Assembly (NCBI GenBank): GCA_027924585.1
Contig: BSBM01000904.1
Span: forward strand, 17,691,501-17,755,500
Reading direction: 5' to 3'
DNA from: Larix kaempferi
Taxonomy: Eukaryota; Streptophyta; Pinopsida; Pinales; Pinaceae
DNA: 64,000 nt
Positions 23,443 through 33,719 of the stretch are shown here, piece after piece (position 1 is the first letter of the stretch; each line of letters begins with the position of its first letter). Made by a program: the position numbers and the translations under genes. The notes beneath the pieces are model-generated. The model was given only the letters and a program-made list of their open reading frames with translations, searched no databases and had not been told where the DNA came from.

Positions 23443-23817
23443 TGTTAGGAACCTGTGTCTTTACTTTGTTAGTATATTGTTGTTGGACACATATGCTTTG
23501 TAAGTCGTCCCATAGTATTTGTTGATCCATAGTTTGTGTTATTGTTGTTGGCGCATATGCTTTGTAAGTCACCCATAGTTTTGTTGATCCATAGTTTGTA
23601 TTGGCCCATGGTTTTGACTCATAGTATTGGCGGCTAGACTTAGTATATAAGTGTGTGTTGAGGCCTATGAAGGCACCGTGAAGTTAATTGTATTGAGCTG
23701 GCTCAAAGGAGGTTGCCCCCTCGAAGTGGCCTGTGATCAATATAAAAGTGATTCTGAGTTCTATTATTTCTGATATCTCGTGTATTTGCATTAATTAATT
23801 ATTGCAGGTTCATCACA
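23443..23817 (+). repeat. 5' LTR (375 bp)
   Basis: Begins TGTTAGGAAC and ends TTCATCACA. A 65-bp unit starting ATTGTTGTTGG is repeated in tandem at 23476 and 23541. A TATA-like TAGTATATAAGTG lies at about 23640, the probable start of the R region shortly after. Confidence 0.95.
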
Positions 23818-23819
23818 TC

Positions 23820-23831
23820 TGGTATCAGAGC
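23820..23831 (+). promoter_or_regulatory. Primer-binding site (initiator tRNA-Met type)
   Basis: TGGTATCAGAGC stands two bases after the LTR. It is the standard plant site complementary to the 3' end of initiator tRNA-Met, which primes minus-strand synthesis. Confidence 0.92.
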
Positions 23832-24796
23832 ACTTTCTTGGGCTCGTTGGGTGGAATTTCTGCCAAATTTTTTTTCCGCATTTGTTGCAAGTTCGGATCT
23901 GGGAATAATCCCTATCCGCTTAACTGTGGGAAGTACTTGGGCATAAGCCCTAAAACTCATTGTGAGGAGTACCACATGAACCCCAAAGTAGCTGGTCCAT
24001 TAAGAGGACCTGCAAGCGAAAAGGGCAATGACCCCTACCTGATTGACGAGTTCCCACTCGCGAGGTAAACCAAGAGCTGTCGTTTGTGGCAAAGAGGTTG
24101 TCAGTTTTACCTGAGCCATGGAGTGAGGGGTACTACCCCAATACGCAAGCCGTCAGACAACATTGGTGGCCAAGTGAAACACTTGAACTGTTAGGAAGTC
24201 GAACATACCTGGGGTCCATATCTATTTTTAGCTGAACTGTTGCCGATCACTTCCATGTTGTTTCAGATCCATTCCGAGCCATTTCATATTTAGCCGTTTC
24301 AGATCCATTCTGAAAGCCGTTCCAGATCTATTCTGAAAGCCGTTTCAGATCCAGTCATTTTCGATCCATTCGGTGCCATTTCAGATCCATTTCTAAAAAA
24401 AAACTGTTTTTTCCGCCATATCTCCCTTGTTTACATTCCACTTCCCAACACCCGAAATCTCACATTTGTCTATTTTTAGGGTTTGCCATAACTTCTTCGA
24501 TTTTCACCCGATTTCCTTCAAATTTTACCACACAGTTCTTTTTTTAATTCTGCTTCTTTGTCCCTCTCTGCCAAATTTTCTCATTCTTTCACCCCGCTTC
24601 TGAAATCCCCCTTTTCTGCTTTCCTGTCATTTCGACAGTGTCCAAAATCTAGTCAAACCCAATTACCCATCATATTTTTTCCCCAATCCAAATTTCCCTT
24701 TACTAAATCAGCTTCTGTTTGTGTTTTTCTACCCATTCAAAAAAAAAAGAAAAAAAAACCCTGGTTATGGTTGTCACCCATGCAGGAGCACACACC

Positions 24797-25621
24797 ATGG
24801 AAGAAGCACTTGCAGCCATCCAAACCAAACTCCAAGATCTGGATGAAAAATTTGTCAGCCTCCATCTTCAACATTCAGCCATGAACAATAACCGATAGCC
24901 AGAATCTTTTGCAGCCATTGGGTTCTCTTCTTCCAACAATTTTCATGGGTCGAAGCTTGACTTTCCTTGCTTCAATGGTACTGATCCGATTGGATGGATA
25001 TACCGAGCAGAACAATATTTCACTCTGCATAATACTTTTGATGTCCAGAAAGTTCCACTTGCATCCTTTCATTTGGAACAGGAAGCCCTTTAATGGTACC
25101 GTTGGTACATCAAAGCTCATCCCAAGCCAAACTGGACAGATTTTTGCCAACTCCTTTTGCCACGATTTGGTCCTAGTGCTTTTGATGACTTCACAGGAGC
25201 ACTCACTAAACTTCACCAAATTGGCACAGTGAGAGAGTATCAGACAGAATTTGAGAAACTGGCCAATCACATAGAAGGATTGTCTGATGAATTCTACAGG
25301 AGTTGTTTTATCAGTGTTCTTAAGGATGAAATTCGCTCAGAGGTCAAAATGTTCTGTCCCAACACAATGATGGAAGTCCTAGGGTTGGCTAAGTTGGCAA
25401 AGGACAAGATCGCAGCTCAACAACGCTCCAAAGCCACCTTTGTTCCCTTCAAAAATATGGGTTCCCAACGACCTCCCATCACGCCTGCTCCTCAACCAAC
25501 TCCTATCAAGCATTTGTCTGAAATAGAGATGTAGGCACGCCAAGAAAAAGGGCTTTGTTATAATTGTGATGAGAAATTCACTCGGGGACATAGATGTGTT
25601 CAACAAAAGCTCCATCTCTTG
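24797..25621 (+). pseudogene. gypsy gag with zinc knuckle
   Basis: From ATG 24797, MEEALAAIQTKLQDLDEKFV opens a gag of about 270 codons. KLDFPCFNGTDPIGWIYRAE and FCQLLLPRFGPSAFDDFTGA are the retrotransposon gag domain. EYQTEFEKLANHIEGLSDEF is its second helix block. CYNCDEKFTRGHRC (about 25555) is the C-x2-C-type knuckle of this gypsy lineage. Stops: TAG 24896, TAA 25091 and TAG 25532, none accompanied by a frame shift. The frame runs on into protease. The untranslated stretch 23832-24796 contains a C/T-rich leader and a poly-A-like AAAAAAAAAGAAAAAAAA near 24740. Confidence 0.88.
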
Positions 25622-26641
25622 GATCTGGATTCTCCACCTGCCTCAGAACTTGGTGAAGAAGCTCCAAATACAGTAGATGATCAGGTCGACATTCAACACC
25701 CGCCTATTGACACCCCATCTCAGGACGACCCACTCGAGATCTCTCTCCATGCTGTAACCGGCGTCACCACCCCACAAACAATGCGGGTCAGGGGATACTT
25801 CAAGAAGCTCCCTCTTACCATACTCATTGATTCTGGTAGCACTCATAACTTCATTGACCCTCAGATTTCCAAACAGGATGATTGTTTTGTCCATCCTTGC
25901 TCCAACTTTGAAGTCATGGTTGCCAATGGGGGCACCTTACCTTGCAAGGGGAAGTGTCACAATGTGCGTATCTCTATGGAAGATTATAACCTGAGCTTTG
26001 ACATGTTTGCCTTGTCCTTAGGCGAATGTGATGTGGTTTTGGGCGTTCAATGGTTATGCACACTTGGCCCCATCTTATGGGATTTTGTTGAACTTTGGAT
26101 GCAGTTTTCAGTCAATGGGACACAACACAAATTTATGGGCTTACAACCAGGGTCTCTCTGCATCATCAGTTCACATCGCCTGGAAAAGATCCTTAAGAAG
26201 AATTCACATGGTGTCATTTCTCATCTCCATTCCCTTCAGATGCACCCACCAACGGTCTGCACTACTTCCTTGGATAGATATGCAGGTGTCTTTGTTGCAC
26301 CAGTGGGCTTGCCGCCTTCACGAGACCTTTCCGGTAAGCATTTAGCTACATCTACATCTCAGCAGGACATGATGGCTATTTTGCATGCAGTACAAAAGTG
26401 GCAGCCATCCCTATTGGGGAATTATTTCTGCATCAAGACTGATCTCCAGAGTATGGAAACTTTCCTGGAACAACGGGTCTCCTCCCCAGCACACTTGAAA
26501 TGGGTTATCCAACTCATGGGTTATGACTATGAGACCACTTACCAGAAGGGTAAGGACAATATGGTGGCAGATGCTCCTCCTTGCACATTTGATGACCTAG
26601 TTTCTCTTACAGCTATTTCTCTGCTTGTTCCAAATTGGTTG
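25622..26641 (+). pseudogene. gypsy protease fused in frame to RNase H (RT deleted)
   Basis: An open reading frame of 341 codons. ILIDSGSTHNFIDPQ (about 25823-25867) is an intact retropepsin active site; DVVLGVQWLCTLG follows. After RYAGVFVAPVGLPPSRD (about 26278-26320), which normally leads into RT, the sequence jumps directly to QQDMMAILHAVQKWQPSLLG and TDLQSMETFLEQRVSSPAHL, the middle of RNase H. About 300 residues of RT, including the YxDD box, and the start of RNase H are absent. The junction keeps the frame. A TAA at 26642 follows NWL, where relatives have Gln. Confidence 0.9.
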
Positions 26642-26644
26642 TAA

Positions 26645-27290
26645 TCTGTTCAATGGGGCTATCTCTTCTATGAACTCCATGCTTCTTCATTAGTAGGGCA
26701 CTCTGGGTTCCTCAAAACGTATGACCCGGAACAATGTAACTTCTTTTGGTAGGGACTCAAATTGACAATTCAATGGATGGTGGTTGACTGTGATACTTTC
26801 CAAGTCAACAAGGGTGAAATGACCCTCCTTTCAGGACTGCTCGAACCCTTGCCCATCCCTCCACAGATTTGGACAACTATTTCTATGGATTTCTTAGAAG
26901 CGCTCCAGTGGTATAGTACCACATCTAAAAGGACACCATATGAAGCAGTCTCTAGACAGGCACCACAAGTTCTTCTTCCATACACCTTCAGCAGCTCCCC
27001 AGTTCAGGCAATTGACTCAATTCTTCAAAACCTCGATCGGCTTCTTCTCATTCTGTAGGACAATCTTCACATGGCAAGAATTCGACTGAAACAACAAGCC
27101 GATCAACACCGTTCTATGCACACTTTTCATGTCGCTGATATGGTTCTTCTTTGTCTACAACCTTCCACGCAATCCTCCCTGAAACTCCAAAGGTGCTAGT
27201 GGCCCGGAATGCAACCCGAGGATGCTACAAGGGACCCACTCCTTCAGATTCTGCATCAATTTCCACATCTAAAGCTTTGAGGACAAAGCT
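26645..27290 (+). pseudogene. gypsy integrase ends with the catalytic core deleted
   Basis: The same frame goes on. GHSGFLKTYDPEQCNFFW and VDCDTFQVNKGE are the HHCC finger with the second Cys of the CxxC pair changed to Phe. PPQIWTTISMDFLEAL reaches the first catalytic Asp. Then it jumps to QWYSTTSKRTPYEAVSRQAP, which belongs after the third catalytic residue. The rest of the DDE core is missing. DNLHMARIRLKQQADQHR and FHVADMVLL are the C-terminal part. Stops at 26753 and 27056 (both TAG). Confidence 0.85.
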
Positions 27291-27296
27291 TTTTCT

Positions 27297-27309
27297 AAGG
27301 GAGAGGGGA
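27297..27309 (+). promoter_or_regulatory. Polypurine tract
   Basis: AAGGGAGAGGGGA directly precedes the 3' LTR, in the usual place of the plus-strand primer. Confidence 0.9.
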
Positions 27310-27684
27310 TGTTAGGAACCCATGTCTTTACTTTGTTAGTATATTGTTGTTGGACGCATATGCTTTGTAAGTCGTCCCGTAGTATTTGTTGATCCATAGT
27401 TTGTGTTATTGTTGTTGGCGCATATGCTTTGTAAGTCGCCCATAGTTTTGTTGATCCATAGTTTGTATTGGCCCATGGTTTTGACTCATAGTATTGATGC
27501 CTAGACTTAGTATATAAGTGTGTGTTGAGGCCTATGAAGGCACCGTGAAGTTAATTGTATTCAGCTTGCTCAAAGGAGGTTGCCCCCTCGAAGTGGCCTG
27601 TGATCAATATAAAAGTGATTATGAGTTCTGTTATTTTTGATATCTCGTGTAATTGCATTAATTAATTATTGCAGGTTCATCACA
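27310..27684 (+). repeat. 3' LTR (375 bp)
   Basis: Same length as the 5' LTR with 14 substitutions by eye, including the inner 65-bp duplication. Ends TTCATCACA, followed by ATATC. Confidence 0.95.
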
Positions 27685-28216
27685 ATATCTTATCAACCAA
27701 CATTTATATTGCCTCTTTTATTTCCAACCATGTATCAATAAGCATCACTTTGTTGGATTTTTTTAATCCTTCATTAGCACATGGAGAACTAAAAGCTATA
27801 TGTTGATACATGGTTGAAAAGTTAACCAATAACATAAGCACTGCCATTTTTTCCAATTGGTTTAGTTGGAAATAATCAACTAGAAGTATTTATGTTGATT
27901 TTATTTCCAACACTGTACCCACAAGCATAAATGTTGTCGATCTTTTTTAATCTTCTAGTAACACAAGGGGGATGGAAAATTATTGACTGATACATGATTG
28001 AAAACTAGCATGGCCAAACAACATAATTCATGTGTTATTAAATGAAGACATAATCAAAGTGAAGAGTAGACTACCCTACAAATGGCCACATGTTAAACGC
28101 TAGATAAGAACCCAACAATCAACTCATTTATCACCATTATTCACATGAATTAACACTTTCTTCCATAAAGAAATCACAATTATAATACATTGTAGCCATT
28201 GAAACAATAAACTAAC

Positions 28217-28317
28217 CTCATAACCCACTTGCGGTACAAATCTAATGAGAGATTGAAGCCCTTGTAGAGTGCCAAAGTGAGCCCTAAATATCCCAAGTAG
28301 AATAACAAAAGATTCAT
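28217..28317 (-). other. Possible exon of an unknown gene
   Basis: On the minus strand a pyrimidine-rich CCTTTTTTAG stands before ATGAATCTTTTG, and TTATGAG/GTTAGT closes 101 bp further down, as splice acceptor and donor. In one frame it reads MNLLLFYLGYLGLTLALYKG, a hydrophobic stretch. I do not recognise it. It may be chance. Confidence 0.2.
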
Positions 28318-30605
28318 CTAAAAAAGGTAATGTGGTTACCAAAACCTTTTCGACATGACAAATGGTTCATCATAAGTATCCATTAAAAAGTTAAAGAAGT
28401 TAAAACTGACCTTAAGGGTGAAACAATTTCATGGCATCAGTTTTATTTTTCTTACAAAGAGAGTTGTGAGACCAAGAAGAAATGTTGCATAGAAAATTGT
28501 TTGAAGTTGGATGTAGGAGCCCAAAATTTTAAACAAGAGCCACGAGGTGGCAATGTCCCCGACATTGCACTTACGCTGGGTCGTGGTTAAAAAATTTTAA
28601 ACTTGAAATAAAAATAGAGTGAATTTTGTTATAACCCACTTGAGAGCTTGGGAGGGCTATAGAGCTTTGACTGATTAGAAGACTTTGGATTCAAGTTCTA
28701 TTTCAATGGTTAAGTACTTACTTTTGAACCCTTTGCTCAGGCTACTCTTCACTATCACCCACCTTATCATATTTAGCCTTCGAGGATGGCACCCCTATAT
28801 TCCTACCATAAATCTATATTCCTACCACAAATCGGAGTACTATAAAAACAATCATCCAACTTTATCTTTAGTAAATATTTAACTGTACAATATGGTTAAC
28901 TTTTGCAATCTTTTATTAAATAAATTGTTGTTTGCTAGAATAAGATATATTACATTTAGTTTTGATATTATAAATCATAAAAAATCTATATAGTCAATTA
29001 TAAAAAAATATGTTTAATCAAGACAAAACTTTTTACTTAAAATAAAAATATACATTAATTGATGTTAATTCTAAAAAAATACACTTTATAGCAATAACAT
29101 TTCAACCATAAGTTTAACTTTCTGCTAGATTTACACAAAATCATATATAAGTTGGAACAATACAACAACTCCATGAGTATGGATCTAACTCAAGTACGTA
29201 AACTTGCATCATCACACTATCATAAATATGCATGATCACACTATCAATTTCCTAACAATTGTTCTGGAAATATATTTAAGTGTAATAGAAACTTATAAAA
29301 GGCATAGCTTGCATATAAACATTATTACAGCTCGGACGAGAACTCACAACAAAGCATTCTACACTAGTTATGCAGGCTATGTATACTTTTGCGTGATGAA
29401 TTGTCACTCACATATACTTAACCAGTTACCATCCAAACCACAGATTTTGTTTCCTAGACTCAAACAAAGATCAAGGACAACTGAAACAGAGAGCAGGGAC
29501 AATATCCCTCTCTTTGTTTTCATCTTTTAATTCCATTCTAGAATGAAAAATGATGTGAAATGACATAGTAAAGAGTTGTTGGAATGGAAATGCCTTAAAC
29601 CATTTTCTTATTACTGTATAATTAGTATTTCCTAATTAAATAATTATCATTGGTTGATGTGTTAGTTTTCAATAAATTTACATCATATTTTTACCTTTTC
29701 AACTGTGTTTATGTAAAATAATAATGTGTATGCTTGAAAAAACAAAAATGATGGACAGATCCATATGCAGAGAAGTCTTTTTAGCATTTCTTGTAATAGT
29801 GATAGATTCCAACAAATAAATATAAATCTAAATATGCTAAATCATTATAATAGGGTTGACAGATGACAATAATAGGGTTTCCAGGTCTCCTATATCAATG
29901 GACACCCAAAGTTTGCTAGGGCATGGGCTGTCAGGTTTGGTCACCCATGCTACCACTAAGATTGGTATAACCAGGACCTTACTTTACCCTTGCCAGAGTA
30001 ACGGAGGAATGATTTAAAACTTGAGTCATATTTACTGCAAGTCTTGAGGGACTACCTCTTAATTTTTTTATAGTCATTATAAACGATTTCAATTACTACT
30101 TCGTTGTAATATCTCTACTGAGAAGGGCATAAACCACGTTTGACGAGAATATCACTAAAATGCCTATGCAACACAATAACTAAAATATCAAACCATTAGA
30201 CGTTTAAGAAAACCCTTAAAAAATTCATCAAAGAAGCAAAAGCCCACAATTGTCACATATATGAATAAAAAAATAGAAAACCACAACCAAGGATTAGTGA
30301 GAAAAAATTCTGCAACGCTGCCACTAGGATTGTAGCAATTTCTAGTTGGCACAAGAAATCACAAACAATATACACCTCGCTTAGGAGACAGTTAACAGAT
30401 CCAGAGTCAAAAACTTGAAGGAAAATAACAAGTTCACCCAAAATATAAGAGATTGAGGATAATATAAATAAAGAAACCGACAGAAGACTGCAAGTTTTTC
30501 AAGATTTCTGACATAATGAACAGTGACAAAGTATAGAATTTAGAAACCCTAAAATCACTGACTTTTGGGATCAAGGAATCAAACTCTAGACCTCTGGAAG
30601 ATGAG

Positions 30606-30725
30606 AGCTTACCTTTGTCTACAACTTGTAAAGCTCTGAGAAGGAGTGATGAGAGCGGAAAACGGATTAGAGAGCCAAGAAGAGGCGAGCAGAGAGCAAA
30701 GTCGCCAACGTGACTATGAGGAAGC
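30606..30725 (-). other. Possible 5' untranslated exon with splice donor
   Basis: On the minus strand a CT-rich leader (CTCTCTGCTCGCCTCTTCTT and CTCTCATCACTCCTTCTCAG) ends at ACAAAG/GTAAGC, a very good plant splice donor (about 30606). This resembles the first exon of many plant genes. No matching coding exon was found downstream. No TATA box was identified. Confidence 0.25.
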
Positions 30726-32538
30726 CACTAATCCAAATCAAATGGACCAAGATGTGTGATTGTGCCTCTCATTTAACATCGCCCACACATGGTTTCTAGG
30801 CTAAAGGCACTACATTTATCATTAACAAGCAATTAGCTTTTACAGGGTTTTTCTGAAACTGTTTTGTTAGTAGGACAAAAATTTGATGTGGTAAAATGGC
30901 TTTTAAACGACAGCTATTGTAAACTATGGAGAGTTCAAGACATTATTTGACGCAACATCTACAATGAGATAAGCTGCATGTAGGTATATCCCTTGTTAAA
31001 TTTCTGACTAACAGAAAATTATAATATTTTGGGGCTTCAAGGACCTTCAAAACATAAGCTTTCCTTTAAAAGTCTTCCAAGACTTGTTATAGTTGACTTA
31101 GAAATGGTTTTTTAAACAATGCTCAACTTAGTTTCTTGAAATCCGATGTGCCTATGTTTGTTTAACTATTTTAGTAATAAAGTAAGAAAAAATAGACTGC
31201 TATTGTTAATACTAATTTCCATCCTGTCATCTTCAAAAAGCCAGGAATTTAATCTCTCCTCGTAGTGCCCATAACAAGTGGCCCTAAGTAGAATAAACAA
31301 GTCCAGTAAATTGCAGTACATAGAGAAAAACGGTAAGAAACTATTTCAAGCAAATTCTACCCAAACACTGGGACAAAAATGAATGTCTAAGCATGCCTGC
31401 AAGTGCAAAAATCCTCCATTACAAGCATCCATTAACTATTTGATTTGTTATTTAGAGCAAAGCCTGCATGGATATTTAGAAGTACATATACTGAAACCCA
31501 CCAAAAAGGACACGCATCACCTGATTACAAAAATATGGCTCTAAAAAAGGTAAAAATGCATACAATAAACTATTCAAACCTTGTTGGCACACTTCAGTAT
31601 AATCGTTAACTAAATTTACAGCATATAGATACGTCATTGTCTAGCAAAGTCAGTTGGTTAATAAACGATGAAGTGTTTAGTATCCTTGTTATGAATAATC
31701 TAGCTGGCAAAACGATGAGCAGTTACAGTCCCAAATTTGACTACGACAGAAAGCAGTAAAATAACCTAGTTGAACTAAAATCATTCCAACCAATTCAAGT
31801 GATTATGACATATGAGATTTCACCACTACTGTGACTTCTCTAAAACACAATGAACAAGATAACTGGAAATCAGTTCCCCTTGTTGCTATGCTTGTAAGTA
31901 TGATATGCCTGGCGTGCACAAATTCAATACCTAACTTGCTGACCAGAAATATTAAAAATTTCATAGGCCCATCTTTTCTGTAGCATAGAGCCATTTGGTC
32001 CTCAATAATATTCAAAACCTGGAACAACATTAAACTTACCATACTAGACAAAGGTAGATTGCCACATCTAGGTATGTACAGTTGAAATCCAGGAGTGAAC
32101 CAAAAGACTGTCAAGTAGCACTATTATTGGATCAGATTGACCTTACCGTCGATATAAATCCACCATAACCATTATCACCTTGAGAACTACATACCAGAAT
32201 ATCAAGAAGGCGTTGACTTTCTAACTAGGTTTCCTCAATCAACATGAACTTCACAACCATGGAATTCTTTCCATCCCAAAAGGCAGTAGTTTCCATAAAA
32301 AAATATACTAAGATACTAAAAACAATATAATAAAGTATGATGGAATCACTGCAAAACATGGCCATACAGTATAAGAATCCCGTTGTCTTGGACTAAAGTT
32401 AAACCATAACTTAGATCCAAATTAATACATATCCCATTCATTCCTCTATTTTTGCCTGTAATTCCCTGTTAGAAAATGAGAATTTGTGCTGCATACGTAA
32501 CTGGAGATTTAAAAAACTCTGCAACAAGCCAACCATCT

Positions 32539-33240
32539 TTATGCATAACTGACAGGTGCAGGCAAGGCCAAACTTGATTCAGGCTTCTGTTGAATATAAG
32601 GCTGACTTTTAGTGTGTTTAGAAGATGAACTCTTATGCAATTAAAAATAAAAATAGTTTTATTTTATATTTTAAATTTTAAAATTAAAAAAAAATACAAT
32701 TTAAATAATATCTCAAAAATGTTAATATCAATTATATCATTTGAAATTATTACATTGAGAGTAACAGGTGAGGGTAAAAAGGCCAGGTGAGAGTAAAAAG
32801 GCCATGTTTATTTGTTAATTAATTAACTTTCCTTTCGCTTTTCGAGAAAAAGTTGCAGAGATAATTTCCTAACAATATCTAGACCTGCACACCCAAAGAA
32901 GGAAACCAAGTTAAAACAGTTTTCTATCTTTAAAATATTTTACTCTCTTTTAACAATCTCGAGACTCTATTCTTTAGGCCTGGTCATCCTAGATATTGTT
33001 GTGTTGCTCGAGCTATTAGCGCCGGCAAGACTCATAATGGCTACAGCCTGCCAAAAAAATGATCAAACTACTCTCAAAGATATAAAAATAAACAAAACGA
33101 ACTAAATATTCAAACTTTTTTCCTCCGATCAAAATAATACCTTAATAGCAGGTACATCGTAAACATTCACGGTTCCGTTATTAAAAATAGTGAGTTGATT
33201 TGTGAACTGTTACTTAGGAACTTTCGCTGGAATAGATCTG
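32539..33240 (-). pseudogene. JAZ (TIFY family) repressor gene remnant
   Basis: JAZ proteins repress jasmonate responses in the nucleus: TIFY binds NINJA and Jas binds COI1 and MYC factors. Four pieces are seen on the minus strand. Exon A (33141-33240) follows a TTGCACTATTTTCAG acceptor and reads QLTIFNNGTVNVYDVPAIK, a TIFY motif with TIFY changed to TIFN, ending at AAG/GTATTA. Exon B (from 33047, after TTTTTTGGCAG) reads AVAIMSLAGANSSSNTTISR in the same phase, then a stop after MTRPKE. Exon C (32828-32884, after GTGTGCAG) reads DIVRKLSLQLFLEKRKE, the Jas motif, followed by GTTAAT where the Jas intron begins in this family. Exon D (about 32539-32629) reads KHTKSQPYIQQKPESSLALP. A TAA lies in exon A just before QFTNQ. 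N-terminal exons were not found. Confidence 0.8.
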
Positions 33241-33561
33241 CTGAAAATAGTGCAAAAATTACAAAGTTAGTTGTGTCTTAGCATTTAAGCCTGCTCAGTT
33301 ATCAAGAATGCAGAAAAAAGTTCAAATGACAAATGTCCGGAAATGAGCTTGACCGATAGCAAAAGGCAAGTTTATATTTTTTTTCTGTAACTCTAGGGTT
33401 TGAACCCAAACTCGTGCTTACGGGAAATAACTTTAACATTTATGCGTGACTTGATGTGTGAGAGCTTCCATCAAATCCCTTGGGATGATGAATCCGGATT
33501 ACAATGATAAGAAGGCCAAGGCCAACACGAATTATGCTTTTGCTTACGCTGACAAGACTAG

Positions 33562-33708
33562 CCTGCCATATGGGTACTCTGCATAACGTGACAGAAATTA
33601 GGGTAGCCTGCCATGCCCGTACTTTGTATAATGTGATGCCATCTTGCCGCCACCTCCTGCCATGCCCGTACTCTGTATAATGTGATGTCATCTTGCCGCC
33701 ACCTCCTG
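33562..33708. repeat. 49-bp minisatellite, three units
   Basis: Units beginning CCTGCCATGCCCGTAC start at 33607 and 33656; a diverged one starts at 33562 (CCTGCCATATGGGTAC). GC-rich for this region. It lies about 320 bp upstream of the JAZ remnant in its transcription direction. Confidence 0.85.
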
Positions 33709-33719
33709 GGAAGGGAAAA

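Larger units (their letters stand above)
23443..27684 (+). mobile_element. Ty3/gypsy element with both LTRs, internally deleted
   Basis: Two LTRs of 375 bp frame a 3.5-kb interior with PBS, gag, protease, RNase H, integrase ends and PPT. Flanks ATATA (23438-23442) and ATATC (27685-27689) fit a 5-bp target duplication with one change. I count 14 differences between the LTRs and no indel (about 3.7%), the youngest copy in the window that can be dated this way. Total length is 4242 bp, well below an autonomous gypsy element. RT and the integrase core have been removed by deletion, yet the remaining coding parts stay in one frame, so it can only have moved with help from another copy. Confidence 0.95.
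27685..32538. other. Quiet AT-rich region, no clear gene
   Basis: No retroelement domain can be read on either strand over nearly 5 kb, which is unlike the rest of the window. It is AT-rich with many short frames, as plant introns and gene flanks are. Two possible minus-strand exons are listed separately. The inverted pair AAAATTTTAAAC and TTTAAAATTTT near 28525-28605 brackets a short GC-rich stretch of unknown nature. Confidence 0.5.

Noticed and set aside
33370-33450. GGGTTCAAACCC followed by an A-rich run as another SINE (minus strand)
   Set aside because: The B-box-like block is good, but no A-box at the right distance and no flanking duplication were found.
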